The translations under genes and the position numbers were made by a program. A model generated the notes under the pieces. That model was given only the letters and a program-made list of their open reading frames with translations. It was not told the DNA's origin and did not search any database. This document shows, piece after piece, positions 56,022 to 64,000 of a DNA stretch of 64,000 bases; position 1 is the stretch's first letter, and each line of letters starts with the position of its first letter. Source of the DNA: Kribbella monticola (lineage in GTDB: Bacteria > Actinomycetota > Actinomycetes > Propionibacteriales > Kribbellaceae); contig NZ_QFXK01000033.1 of assembly GCF_003261635.1 (NCBI RefSeq), positions 62,001-126,000 on the forward strand, read 5' to 3'.

Positions 56022-58246
56022 TTGCTTTCGTAGAAGCGGAGGTAGTCGAAGGTGGCGATCGGTGGGGTCGAGCCGGTCTGGTCGCCGTGGGCGTAGAGAC
56101 CGAGCTTCGGAGTGACGCCGGCCGGGAGTGCCCAGGAGGCGCCCCAGGTCCAGGTCTTGCCGTCGATGCTGGAGCCGGCGCGGTAGACGTGCTCGCCGGC
56201 GGCGTTGCGGTGATAGGCCAGTCGCATCCACATCGTCGGTGCCGGCCGGCCGATGGCGGCACCGCCGTAACTGGTCGCGCCGTCCGACGCCCGTGCCACC
56301 AACTCCCGGCCGAATTCGGTCTGCCGCGTCTTCCAGATCGACACGTCGCCGAACCGGGCGAAGTCGTCGTCGTTCAGATACGCGATCATCCCGGCCTGCT
56401 GGTAGTTGCGGATGTCGCCCTCGCCCAGCTCCAGGTGCAGCTTCGTCTCCGCGATCCAGCTGTCCCCGGCCGGCGTCTCGTGGAACAACAACCCGGCATT
56501 GTTGGCCGACCCGACCAGGTCGGTACTCTCCACCGGCCAAGACAACTTGCCGTCGGCAACTACTGCCTTACTGTCCGGCCGCACCCAGCTCCAGCCGGCA
56601 CCCAGACCAGGCCCGTCGAACTCGTCCCCGGCCAGCAACTTCCCAGTCTCCGGTACTGCGGCCAGCTGTCGCACCGGCTGAGCCACAGCTCGCACCGTCA
56701 GGTTGTCCAGCTCCGCCGACCCCAGCCAACTCACCGGAGCCGATCGCACCTTCAACCCCGGTACGACGAGTTGCGCCTCGGCGTACAGGTCGCCCAGGCC
56801 GGCGTCGTTGACCCGGACGGTCACGGTGTTGCCCAGCACCTGCACGCTGAGCTTGTTCCACTGGCTGCGATCGAAGTCGGCAGGGAGCGTCGCGCTCGCA
56901 CTACGACCACCAGCGAGCACCCGGATCTTGCTACCGCTCACAGTCGCGACCACAGAGCCGCCAAGCACTGTGGTGAAGCTGCTGCCCAGCTTCACGTCCG
57001 CCTCGACTCGCACCGATCCACCCGGCGCGGACTGGCGGGTGACGGCGACCCCACGGATCGCAGCGTCAGGTCCACCAAGCGAGTCACCAGGTTGCCTGGC
57101 TGCACCCCACAGTCCGGCCGCGGGATCTGTCGAGTCGATTCCTGCAGCAGACCCGGTGACCGGCGCGGGTTGCGGTGTGTCCGACGGTCCAAGGCCCGCG
57201 CGGGTCCGCGGCCAGCCGTCGATCCAGTCGATCCGGTCGATCAGCATCGGCCGGCGGTTGATCCCGAACGGGTCGGTCAGCCACGGCGTACCGCGGTCGA
57301 TCGCGTGGTAGACGATGTGGTCCTGCCCGGCCGCGTCGGTGATGAACGCGTGGTGGCCGGGGCCGATCCACTTGTTGCCGTTCTGGGTGATCACCGTGGT
57401 GCCACCGACCCGGGACTCGTTCAGCGAGGCGCCGGTCGCGTCGACGAACGGCCCGCGCGGCGATCGCGACCGGCCCGCGAAGACGGAGTACCCGGTGGTC
57501 GGGCCCGCGCAGCAGTTCATCGACGAGCCCATCAGGTAGTACCAGCCGTCGCGGTAGACGGCGTACGAGCCCTCGTAGCGGTCGCCGACGGTCACCTGCG
57601 TCGGCGTACCGACCGAGTGCAGGCCGTCGGGGGACAGTTCGGTGACGGAGATGCCGCCGTAGAACCCGCCGGTGTAGAGGTACCGCTTGCCGTCGGCCGC
57701 GGTGAGCATCGCGGGGTCGATCGTGCCGAAGAAGCCACCGTTGCCGTCGGGCTTCGGGGCGACCACCGGCGCATCGGTCGCGGTCCACGGACCGGCCGGC
57801 GTCGGCGCGGTGGCCACGCCGATCGCCGGATCGCCGCCGGGGTTGGCCAGGGTGTCGGTGACGGTGAAGTACATGACGTACCTGCCACCGAAGTACCGGA
57901 TGTCCGGTGCCCAGAAGAACGAGCCGGGGGCGGCCCAGGCGGGCTTGGTCGTGTCGGTGAAGACGGTGCCGAGGTACTCCCAGGAGCCGAAGTCCTTCGT
58001 CCTGGCCATGTGCATCAGCCCGAAGGGGCCGCCGGCAACGAGTGGGTCGGAGGTGGCGTAGGCGTACCAGTAGCCGTCGCGGCCCTGGATGATCGACGGG
58101 TCCGCGAAGGTGTCGGCGAACGACGACGAGATGGGGTTGAGGGTGGTCGTCGGCGAAGCCGGGTTCGGTGCGGCGACGGCCGCCGTAGTACCGGCGGTGA
58201 TCGCGACGACGGCGAGTGCTGCGGCTAGGAATCGTCTCGGAGGCAC
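56018..58246 (-). CDS. Secreted GH43 arabinosidase/xylosidase with C-terminal β-sandwich domains
   Basis: 742 residues. Signal peptide (FLAAALAVVAITAGTTAAVAAPN), then a five-bladed GH43 domain with all catalytic residues: base D49 (FADPSII), D177 (GTIDPAML) and acid E225 (DRYEGSYAV). Residues after about 370 form two β-rich modules (WNKLSVQVLGNTVTVRVND and PVESTDLVGSANNAGLLFHETPAGDSWIAETKL) like the concanavalin-type domain of arabinoxylan-active enzymes. It removes arabinose or xylose side chains outside the cell. First of a translated-coupled pair. GTG start. Confidence 0.9.
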   Translation of the reverse strand: MPPRRFLAAALAVVAITAGTTAAVAAPNPASPTTTLNPISSSFADTFADPSIIQGRDGYWYAYATSDPLVAGGPFGLMHMARTKDFGSWEYLGTVFTDTTKPAWAAPGSFFWAPDIRYFGGRYVMYFTVTDTLANPGGDPAIGVATAPTPAGPWTATDAPVVAPKPDGNGGFFGTIDPAMLTAADGKRYLYTGGFYGGISVTELSPDGLHSVGTPTQVTVGDRYEGSYAVYRDGWYYLMGSSMNCCAGPTTGYSVFAGRSRSPRGPFVDATGASLNESRVGGTTVITQNGNKWIGPGHHAFITDAAGQDHIVYHAIDRGTPWLTDPFGINRRPMLIDRIDWIDGWPRTRAGLGPSDTPQPAPVTGSAAGIDSTDPAAGLWGAARQPGDSLGGPDAAIRGVAVTRQSAPGGSVRVEADVKLGSSFTTVLGGSVVATVSGSKIRVLAGGRSASATLPADFDRSQWNKLSVQVLGNTVTVRVNDAGLGDLYAEAQLVVPGLKVRSAPVSWLGSAELDNLTVRAVAQPVRQLAAVPETGKLLAGDEFDGPGLGAGWSWVRPDSKAVVADGKLSWPVESTDLVGSANNAGLLFHETPAGDSWIAETKLHLELGEGDIRNYQQAGMIAYLNDDDFARFGDVSIWKTRQTEFGRELVARASDGATSYGGAAIGRPAPTMWMRLAYHRNAAGEHVYRAGSSIDGKTWTWGASWALPAGVTPKLGLYAHGDQTGSTPPIATFDYLRFYESK

Positions 58247-58272
58247 GGGCGGGTCCTCTCTGCTGGTGGGCG

Positions 58273-59772
58273 TCAGTCAGTCGGTGCGAGCCTGATCAGG
58301 TGCCACGACGCGGGCGGCAGCGTGGCGGTGCAGATGCCGTTGGCAACATTTGTCTCGGCGACCTGGCGCGGGACCACGCGATCGGGATCATCGGCGGTGT
58401 TCACGGCAGTCCGGTCGTCGTCGTACAGCGCGAGGTGCTCGACGAGCCGATGCCCGTCGAACACCGGTACTTCGAAGTCGATCGCGTCCGTCTCGCTCCG
58501 GTTCACCACGAAGACGGCCACCTCACCGGTGCTCTCCTCGTACGTCGCGGTGCTCCACAACGCCGGCACCCGCCCGTACTGCGTGGTCTCCACCTCGGGG
58601 CCCCCCGCGATCTCGGTCCGCAGCACCTTGGAGCCGGCGTACTTCGCTGTCAGCGCGAACGGGTGGAAGATCGTCTGCCGCCAGGCACGGCCGTCGGGCT
58701 CGGTCCGGATCGGCGCGATCACGTTCACCAACTGGGCCAGGCAGGCGATCTTCACCCGGTCGGCGTGCCGGAGCAAGGTGATCAGCAGGCTGCCGACCAC
58801 GATCGCGTCGTCGACGGTGTAGACGTCCTCGATCAGCGGGCTCACCTCGCGGATGCCGAGGCCGAGTTCGCCGGGGAAGTCCTGCTGGCGCCAGACGTTC
58901 CACTCGTCGAACGACAAAGTGATCGCCTTGTCGCTGCGCTTGAGCGCCTTCACGTGGTCGGCGGTGGCGACGACGGAATCGATGAACCGGTCCATCCCCT
59001 CCGCGCTGGCCAGGAAGCTGGTCTGGTCGCCGCCCTTCGGTTCGTAGTACGCGTGCAGGGAGATGTGGTCGACCAGGTCGTAGGTGCGCTCGAGCACGGT
59101 ACGTTCCCAGTCGCCGAAGGTCGGCATCCCTGCGTTGCTGGAGCCGCAGGCGACCAGTTCCAGGTCCGGCTCGACCCGGCGCATCGCGTTCGCGGTCTCC
59201 TCGGCGAGCCGGGCGTACTCCTCGGCGGTCTTGTGGCCGATCTGCCAGGGGCCGTCCATCTCGTTGCCCAGGCACCAGACCTTGATGCCGTGCGGCTCCT
59301 TGCTGCCGTTGCGGACCCGCCGGTCCGGCAGCTCGGTGCCGCCCGGGAGGTTGCAGTACTCCAGCAACTGAACCGCTTCGGTGATCCCGCGGGTACCGAG
59401 GTTGACCGCCCAGATCGGCTCGACGCCCGCCTTGCGGGACCAGGCGACGAACTCGTCGGTGCCGAACTGGTTCGGCTCGATCGCCCGCCAGGCCAGGTCC
59501 AGCCGGCGCGGCCGCTCCTCCTTCGGGCCGACCCCGTCCTCCCACTGGTAGTTGGAGACGAAGTTGCCGCCCGGGTAGCGGACCGCGGTGACACCGAGTT
59601 CGCGGACCAGCGCGAGCACGTCCTCGCGGAAGCCGTCGGCGTCGGCGGCGGCGTGACCCGGTTCGTAGATGCCGGTGTAGACGCAGCGGCCCATGTGTTC
59701 GACGAACGAGCCGAACAGCCGCCGGTCGAGGGCTCCGACCACGAACGAGGGGTCGACCGCGAGACGAGGCAC
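58273..59772 (-). CDS. GH51 α-L-arabinofuranosidase
   Basis: 499 residues, the standard GH51 length; no signal peptide, so intracellular. Catalytic acid/base E171 (WCLGNEMDGPWQ) and nucleophile E290 (LSFDEWNVW) are both present, as are the N-terminal FGSFVEHMGRCVYTGIYEP and the YPGGNFVSNYQWEDG motifs. It hydrolyses arabinofuranosyl oligomers imported from arabinan or arabinoxylan. GTG 59772 has AGGAGG upstream; the longer frame continues into the promoter. Divergent from a LacI gene and 26 bases ahead of the GH43 genes. Confidence 0.95.
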   Translation of the reverse strand: MPRLAVDPSFVVGALDRRLFGSFVEHMGRCVYTGIYEPGHAAADADGFREDVLALVRELGVTAVRYPGGNFVSNYQWEDGVGPKEERPRRLDLAWRAIEPNQFGTDEFVAWSRKAGVEPIWAVNLGTRGITEAVQLLEYCNLPGGTELPDRRVRNGSKEPHGIKVWCLGNEMDGPWQIGHKTAEEYARLAEETANAMRRVEPDLELVACGSSNAGMPTFGDWERTVLERTYDLVDHISLHAYYEPKGGDQTSFLASAEGMDRFIDSVVATADHVKALKRSDKAITLSFDEWNVWRQQDFPGELGLGIREVSPLIEDVYTVDDAIVVGSLLITLLRHADRVKIACLAQLVNVIAPIRTEPDGRAWRQTIFHPFALTAKYAGSKVLRTEIAGGPEVETTQYGRVPALWSTATYEESTGEVAVFVVNRSETDAIDFEVPVFDGHRLVEHLALYDDDRTAVNTADDPDRVVPRQVAETNVANGICTATLPPASWHLIRLAPTD

Positions 59773-59789
59773 AAATCCTCCTGGATAGC

Positions 59790-59840
59790 CTTTACAACGA
59801 TTAACCCGGAGTTTTTCAACGATTGACATCACCTGTAAAG
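59790..59840. promoter_or_regulatory. Operator region between GH51 and lacI
   Basis: CAACGATT occurs at 59795-59802 and 59817-59824, 22 bp apart (two helical turns), inside a larger inverted pair CTTTACA (59790-59796) / TGTAAAG (59834-59840). This is the likely binding region of the adjacent LacI-type repressor. Confidence 0.6.
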
Positions 59841-59888
59841 AGCTCACATGACAGACTCAGGCGACAACCGGGTGTGAGGGGAGAACCG

Positions 59889-60890
59889 ATGGCGACCAGG
59901 CTGAGCGATGTGGCCGCACGGGCCGGCGTCTCGGTGAAGACGGTGTCCAACGTCATCAACGACTACCCGCACATCACCGCGCGGACCCGGGCCAAGGTCG
60001 AGGCCGCGATCGCCGAACTCGACTACACCCCGAACGTCAGCGCCCGCTCGCTGCGCAAGGGCCGCTCCGACTTCATCGCGCTGGCCGTCCCGGAGATGGC
60101 CTCGCCGTACTTCGCGGAGCTCGGCGCCGCGATCAGCCGGGCCGCCAAGAAGCGGGGCATCACGGTGCTGATCGACCAGACCGAGGGCGAGGCCGCCGCC
60201 GAGAAGCTCGTCCTGGACGGGATGCGCGGGCAGTTGATCGACGGCATCATCTTCTCGCCGATCACCACCGCCCCGGCCCGGATCACCTCGGCCGACACCG
60301 CCAAACCGCTGGTGCTGCTGGGCGAGCGGCACCCCGGAGGCACCTTCGACCACGTCGCGGTCGACTCGGTGCAGGCCTCCTTCGACGCGACCATGCACCT
60401 GGTCTCGATCGGCCGGCGCCGGATCGCCGCGATCGGGGTCGGCGGCGGCGCGGGGACCGGATCCGTACGCCGTAAGGGATATCGCAAGGCGCTCAAGGCG
60501 GCCGGCCTGGAACTGGACCCGGCGCTGGAGGTGGGCGGCTCCGGCTACCACCGCGAGGACGGCGCCGCCTCGATGCGCGAACTGCTGGCCCTCCCCGAAC
60601 CACCCGATGCCGTCTTCTGCTTCAACGACCTGATGGCGATCGGCGCACTCCGGGCGCTGACCGATGCCGGCCTGTCGGCACCTGAGGACGTCGCCGTGAT
60701 CGGTTTCGACGACATCGAGGACGGCCGGTACCACTCGCCGTCGCTGTCCACGATCTCCGCCGACAAGGAATGGCTGGCCGAGAACGCGGTCGCGCTGCTG
60801 CTCGACCGGATCGCCGGCACCGGTGAGGCCGACCGCCGCGACCTCACCGTCCCGTACACGTTGACGATCCGGGAATCGACCGGCGGTTAG
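59889..60890 (+). CDS. LacI-family regulator of the arabinan genes
   Basis: 333 residues. The HTH is at 4-25 (RLSDVAARAGVSVKTVSNVIND), hinge helix NVSARSLRKGR, then a periplasmic-binding-type sugar domain (AVPEMASPYFAELGAAISRAAKKRGI, AVFCFNDLMAIGALRAL, VAVIGFDDIEDGRYHSPSLSTI). GGGGAG precedes the ATG; a start at 59823 is possible but lacks a site. Divergent from the GH51 gene, so it probably represses the glycosidase genes and is released by arabinose or an oligomer. Confidence 0.92.
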   Translation: MATRLSDVAARAGVSVKTVSNVINDYPHITARTRAKVEAAIAELDYTPNVSARSLRKGRSDFIALAVPEMASPYFAELGAAISRAAKKRGITVLIDQTEGEAAAEKLVLDGMRGQLIDGIIFSPITTAPARITSADTAKPLVLLGERHPGGTFDHVAVDSVQASFDATMHLVSIGRRRIAAIGVGGGAGTGSVRRKGYRKALKAAGLELDPALEVGGSGYHREDGAASMRELLALPEPPDAVFCFNDLMAIGALRALTDAGLSAPEDVAVIGFDDIEDGRYHSPSLSTISADKEWLAENAVALLLDRIAGTGEADRRDLTVPYTLTIRESTGG

Positions 60891-62563
60891 AAGACCGCCG
60901 CGCAGGTCGCCAGGTTCGCCGTGACACTGGCGCCACGGGCCACCGTCACCTGCCGGGTCTCGAGCACCTGACCGGTCGGCCGCTCACAGGTCAGCGTCCA
61001 CGCCTCGGTCCCGCCTTGCTGTACGACGCTCGGCCGGGTCGACGGGTTCGTGTGCCAGGTGTAGGTGCCGCCTGCCGGCACGACCATCGTGGTGTCCAGC
61101 ACGTCGGGCAGGCTGGTGCCGTTCCACGTCTTGGTGCTGAACGACTTCTTCAACCGCAGTACGGCGCCGGCCGGACCGGTTCCGGTGATGATCGAGTGCC
61201 TCGCGGGGTTGATGGCGCTCTCCGCCGCGAGCAGGAACGCGGCCCGGTTGCCCTTGCCCGCCGTACTGCCCGATCCGTAGTAGTAGTTGACCACGTTCGA
61301 GAACGCCGGGTGGAAGCTGTTCGCGCCGTGCTCGAACGTGAATCCGAGCCCACCGGTCGCGTAGTACGACCAGTCCTCCGTCGTGCCGGTGGTGTCGTAC
61401 AACTCGTAGCTGAATTGGCTCGTGTACCCGTTCTGGGCGGCCATCTGGTCGCCGAGCGACTTGTAGATCGCCTCGTCCGGGGTGTTGCCGGCGCCCGCGT
61501 AGCCCGGCTCCCGGAGTACGAGGTTCGAGTAGGTGTGGTTGGTGATCAGGGTGGTCACCTGGTTCGCCGAGACAAGGGCCTGGATGTTGCGCGACTCCGG
61601 CTCGCTGAAGGCGCTCGCACCGCGGTACGTCTCGGAGGTCAGGCTGCTGGACGCACCGGGACCACCCCAGAAGCCGGAGTAGTTGCGGTTCAGGTCGGTG
61701 CCCTTCGACTGGTTCGCCGACTGTGCGCACTGGCCGCTGGTGGGGATCTGCCCGTCGGTGACGCGGCAGTTCTTCCGCTTCATCTCGTAGCCGAGGGTGC
61801 GGCTCAGGTTGAAGCCGTCGGGGTTCACCACCGGTACGAAGATCACCCGCGACTTCTCCAGGATGTTGGTGATCCGCGCGTCCACGCCGTCGTTCTTCAG
61901 CAGGTCGTAGGCGAACTCCATCGTCAGCTCGCCGGACGGCCATTCCCGCGCGTGATGGAGTCCGACCATCAGGAACACCGGCTTGCCGTTGCTGGTGTTG
62001 ACGTCGTGGCTGACCTCGATCCCGCGGATCGTGCGGCCTTCGAGCGAGGTGTTCTTCAACGTGAACTGCTTGACCTTCGTCGGGTACTGCGTCGCCAGCG
62101 CCGCGAGCTCGTTGTTGTAGTCGGCGAGCTGCCGGTACGCCGTACGCCCGCTCGGCAAGGTCGCCTTGATCGCCTTGTTCTTGACGGCTTTCGCGTACGC
62201 CGCGTCGGCGGCCTCGCGCGCCTTGTCGGCGCCGACCAGGTCGTCCTCGATCACGGTCCAGCGGAATCCGGCGAGTTGCAGCAGCTGTCGGTCATGATTG
62301 CCATAGGCAACCAGGTCGACGAAGTTCTTGCCGGCCGACTCGGCCAGATCGAGGTCGAGGGTGTTCAGCCGCTTCTTGTCCGCGGCGGTCGGGGTGCTGA
62401 CCCGCAGCAACTGGATCAGCTCGGCGTTCGCGTAGGCCTGGGCCTTGTGGTCGGGTGGTGCAGCAGCCTGGACCTGGCTGCCTGCCCCTGAGGCGGCACC
62501 GACGGCGAGCACCGCCGCTATCGCCAAGGGGATGAGTCGGTGCCATCGGGCGGGATGGGACAC
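60887..62563 (-). CDS. Secreted M14 zinc carboxypeptidase
   Basis: 558 residues. Signal peptide (LIPLAIAAVLAVGAASGAGS), then a helical pro-like region. Metal site H204-A-R-E207 (LHHAREWPSGELTMEF), Arg in RNYSGFWGGP, third ligand His in LITNHTYSNLV and catalytic Glu in FTFEHGANSFHP. A β-sandwich of about 100 residues closes the protein (SIITGTGPAGAVLRLKKSF). It trims C-terminal residues from extracellular peptides, complementing the subtilisin. Its stop overlaps the LacI stop by four bases (convergent). Confidence 0.93.
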   Translation of the reverse strand: MSHPARWHRLIPLAIAAVLAVGAASGAGSQVQAAAPPDHKAQAYANAELIQLLRVSTPTAADKKRLNTLDLDLAESAGKNFVDLVAYGNHDRQLLQLAGFRWTVIEDDLVGADKAREAADAAYAKAVKNKAIKATLPSGRTAYRQLADYNNELAALATQYPTKVKQFTLKNTSLEGRTIRGIEVSHDVNTSNGKPVFLMVGLHHAREWPSGELTMEFAYDLLKNDGVDARITNILEKSRVIFVPVVNPDGFNLSRTLGYEMKRKNCRVTDGQIPTSGQCAQSANQSKGTDLNRNYSGFWGGPGASSSLTSETYRGASAFSEPESRNIQALVSANQVTTLITNHTYSNLVLREPGYAGAGNTPDEAIYKSLGDQMAAQNGYTSQFSYELYDTTGTTEDWSYYATGGLGFTFEHGANSFHPAFSNVVNYYYGSGSTAGKGNRAAFLLAAESAINPARHSIITGTGPAGAVLRLKKSFSTKTWNGTSLPDVLDTTMVVPAGGTYTWHTNPSTRPSVVQQGGTEAWTLTCERPTGQVLETRQVTVARGASVTANLATCAAVF

Positions 62564-62671
62564 GGTGACCTCCAGTAGTGAGGCTATCGCAATGGGTAAC
62601 TGGAGCGTAGGGCCCTTGCGATCCCCTTGGAAGCCGTTCGGCGATGTGTGCGGGGAAACAGTCGCGCTCGG

Positions 62672-63829
62672 TCAGCGGTGACCGAGTGCGGAGAGCTGCT
62701 CGGCGAGGGTCCTGCGGAAGCCGGGCAGGTAGGAGAGCAGGTGAAGACCCGCGTTGCGGGCGGGTCGCAGTACGGAAGGTGCTGTGGCCAGGCGGGTCAA
62801 CCGGTGAGCGAGCGAGACGACGCGAACCGCCTCGGCGCGGTTCTCGGTCGCGTAGGCGTCCAGACCGTCCTCGTTGCCGGTGGTGAGAGCTTCGGCGAGC
62901 GCGTTGCCAAGCGTGACGGCGTCGCGGAGGCCGAGGTTCATGCCCTGACCGCCGGCGGGGCTGTGGGTGTGGGCGGCGTCGCCCGCCAGGACGATGCGCC
63001 GGTCGCGGTACCGGTCGGCCACCCGCTCGTGGATGCGGAAGCGCGATCCCCAGACCACCTCGGTCACCCGGGCCGTCGACTGCTGCGGGCCGCGTGCGTT
63101 GAGCAGCCGCTGCGCGTACGTCACGTCAGGGTGCTCCGGTGCGTCGTCGACCTCGGCGACCAGACGGAAGGAGCCGTCGGGCAGGGGAGCGGCGACGAGC
63201 ATGCCGGGGCGCGAGAAGTACAGCAGTACTTCGTCCGGCGGCAGGCCGCCCTCGACGCGGACATCGGCGAGGGTGAAGTTCAGCGGCAAGACGTCGTCGC
63301 CGCCGGTGAAGCCCAGTCCGGCGAGATCGCGGATCCGGCTGTTCATCCCGTCCGCCGCCACGACGTACTGCGCTTGGATCACCTCGCCGCTCTCCAGCGT
63401 CACCTCGGCGCCGTCTTTTGTCTGGCGGACGCCCGACGCGACGTACGGGCGGTGGACCTTGCCGCCCAGCTCCTCGAGGCGCTCCAGCAGGACCTGCTCG
63501 GTGGTGCTCTGCGGAATCATCAGGACGTACGGGTACTCGGTCGGCAGGTGGTCGAAGCGGATCGGGACCAGGGTGCGGTCGCCGTCGGCGATGTTGAACT
63601 GCTCGACGGGGCGGCCGAGTTCAGTCAGGCGCTTCGAGACGCCGAGCTCCTCCAGCATCTCCAGCGTGCGCGGGTGAATGACCGAGGCGCGCGAGGTGTT
63701 CGCACCGGCCGCCTGCCGGTCCACGACAGTGACGTCACGACCGTGGGCGGCGAGCGAGGCCGCCACTGCCAGTCCGACCGGTCCGGCACCCACCACCAGC
63801 ACCTCGGTCCGCTCCGGAATTCCGTTCAT
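62672..63829 (-). CDS. FAD-dependent aromatic monooxygenase (PHBH-type)
   Basis: 385 residues. FAD motif VGAGPVGLAVAASLAAHG (13-30), second motif RIVLAGDAAHTHSPAGGQGMNLGLRDAVTLGNAL and GxxxxYVVAADGMNSRIRDLAGL in between. Such flavoprotein hydroxylases oxidise phenols, tetracyclines or polyketides. ATG 63829 follows AAGGAG by eight bases; the GTG at 63838 is the alternative. It diverges from a TetR-type gene with palindromic operators in between, so the substrate or a related compound probably induces it. Confidence 0.9.
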   Translation of the reverse strand: MNGIPERTEVLVVGAGPVGLAVAASLAAHGRDVTVVDRQAAGANTSRASVIHPRTLEMLEELGVSKRLTELGRPVEQFNIADGDRTLVPIRFDHLPTEYPYVLMIPQSTTEQVLLERLEELGGKVHRPYVASGVRQTKDGAEVTLESGEVIQAQYVVAADGMNSRIRDLAGLGFTGGDDVLPLNFTLADVRVEGGLPPDEVLLYFSRPGMLVAAPLPDGSFRLVAEVDDAPEHPDVTYAQRLLNARGPQQSTARVTEVVWGSRFRIHERVADRYRDRRIVLAGDAAHTHSPAGGQGMNLGLRDAVTLGNALAEALTTGNEDGLDAYATENRAEAVRVVSLAHRLTRLATAPSVLRPARNAGLHLLSYLPGFRRTLAEQLSALGHR

Positions 63830-63847
63830 CTTTCCCACTCCTTCCAG

Positions 63848-63921
63848 GTCAACATCCGTTGGCCAACGCTTGTTGACTTCACTCTAGAACTGCTCCGCTT
63901 CCCAAGTCAACACTTGTTGAC
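63848..63921. promoter_or_regulatory. Two GTCAACA/TGTTGAC operator sites
   Basis: The site at 63906-63921 is GTCAACA-CT-TGTTGAC. The other, 63848-63877, is a 30-bp near-palindrome GTCAACATCCGTTGG / CCAACGCTTGTTGAC with arms identical at 13 of 15 positions. They fill the divergent gap, as expected for a TetR regulator. Confidence 0.7.
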
Positions 63922-63934
63922 CTACGGTGGTCCC

Positions 63935-64000
63935 ATGACGGAGAAGACGCAGGCTGAGGCCCTGGCGGACGCAGGGGGTGGGCGGCGGTCGGAGCGGAGT
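63935..64000 (+). CDS. TetR-family regulator, 3' end outside the window
   Basis: Only 22 residues lie inside the window (MTEKTQAEALADAGGGRRSE then RS). The ATG follows GGTGG. The end of this stretch, GGGRRSERS, is the usual run-in to a TetR helix-turn-helix, and the divergent position beside an FAD monooxygenase with palindromic operators supports the call. No further domain visible. Confidence 0.55.
   Translation, partial: MTEKTQAEALADAGGGRRSERS

Noticed and set aside
56087..58228. 713-codon open frame on the plus strand opposite the large GH43 gene
   Set aside because: It is the reverse-strand shadow of a gene with complete catalytic motifs; it has no recognisable domain.

Overview
The window is high-GC chromosomal DNA from an actinomycete. 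Three things suggest this: the gene content (PASTA-type PknB with PstP, FhaA and FhaB; CrgA; GlbO-type haemoglobin; TPR-type XRE regulator; actinobacterial S-adenosyl methyltransferase), the frequent GTG/TTG starts, and the many secreted hydrolases and regulators. The mix recalls Propionibacteriales such as Kribbella, but that genus guess is inference. There is no phage, IS element, CRISPR array or rRNA.

Layout. 1-4.2 kb: GNAT enzymes, a divergent pair of MarR-type regulators, a tight array of RNA-type hairpins with a shared GAGG(A/T)G loop (1.57-1.95 kb), and a small ORF facing a TPR-type regulator across 11-bp phased repeats. 4.3-9.0 kb: a Tat-exported PHP-fold hydrolase, an MpaB-like protein, a ROK regulator and a methyltransferase. 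9.1-13.8 kb: an orphan ParA ATPase and a glycine betaine/proline-type uptake operon with a double-length permease. 13.9-23.5 kb: GlbO, an APH(6)-like kinase, a siderophore-interacting protein under an iron box, a CmtR-like sensor with a CDF metal exporter, an MFS exporter, a PEBP protein, a MarR regulator and a secreted endonuclease. 23.9-26.9 kb: a sugar ABC importer without its own ATPase. 27.2-38.4 kb: PrsW, a PASTA lipoprotein, a large subtilisin with a TrmB/LuxR-like regulator, a TetR-ABC exporter operon, GNAT and nitrilase.

38.5-48.3 kb is the conserved growth and division locus: tRNA-Leu(CAG), fhaA-fhaB-pstP-rodA/ftsW-pbpA-pknB, then trpG/pabA and a DUF881 gene on the other strand, then crgA. 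This block normally lies near oriC, and a cluster of DnaA-box-like sites follows crgA. The genes couple peptidoglycan synthesis (RodA/FtsW, PbpA) to Ser/Thr phosphorylation (PknB, PstP) and FHA readers; no pknA is present.

49.6-52.1 kb: an EXLDI-like ribbon-helix-helix protein with a DrrAB-type exporter. 52.1-54.2 kb: a divergent FMN-protein/MocR pair. 55.3-60.9 kb: an arabinan/arabinoxylan utilisation island (GH51, two GH43, LacI regulator). 60.9-64 kb: a zinc carboxypeptidase and an FAD monooxygenase divergent from a TetR-type gene cut by the window edge.

The most unusual item is the hairpin array at 1567-1945: up to nine stems with unrelated but almost fully complementary arms, six of which expose GAGGAG or GAGGTG. 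It looks like a structured RNA or protein/RNA sponge rather than a gene. Positions, palindromes and repeats were read by eye. All family assignments rest on recognised motifs, not on searches.
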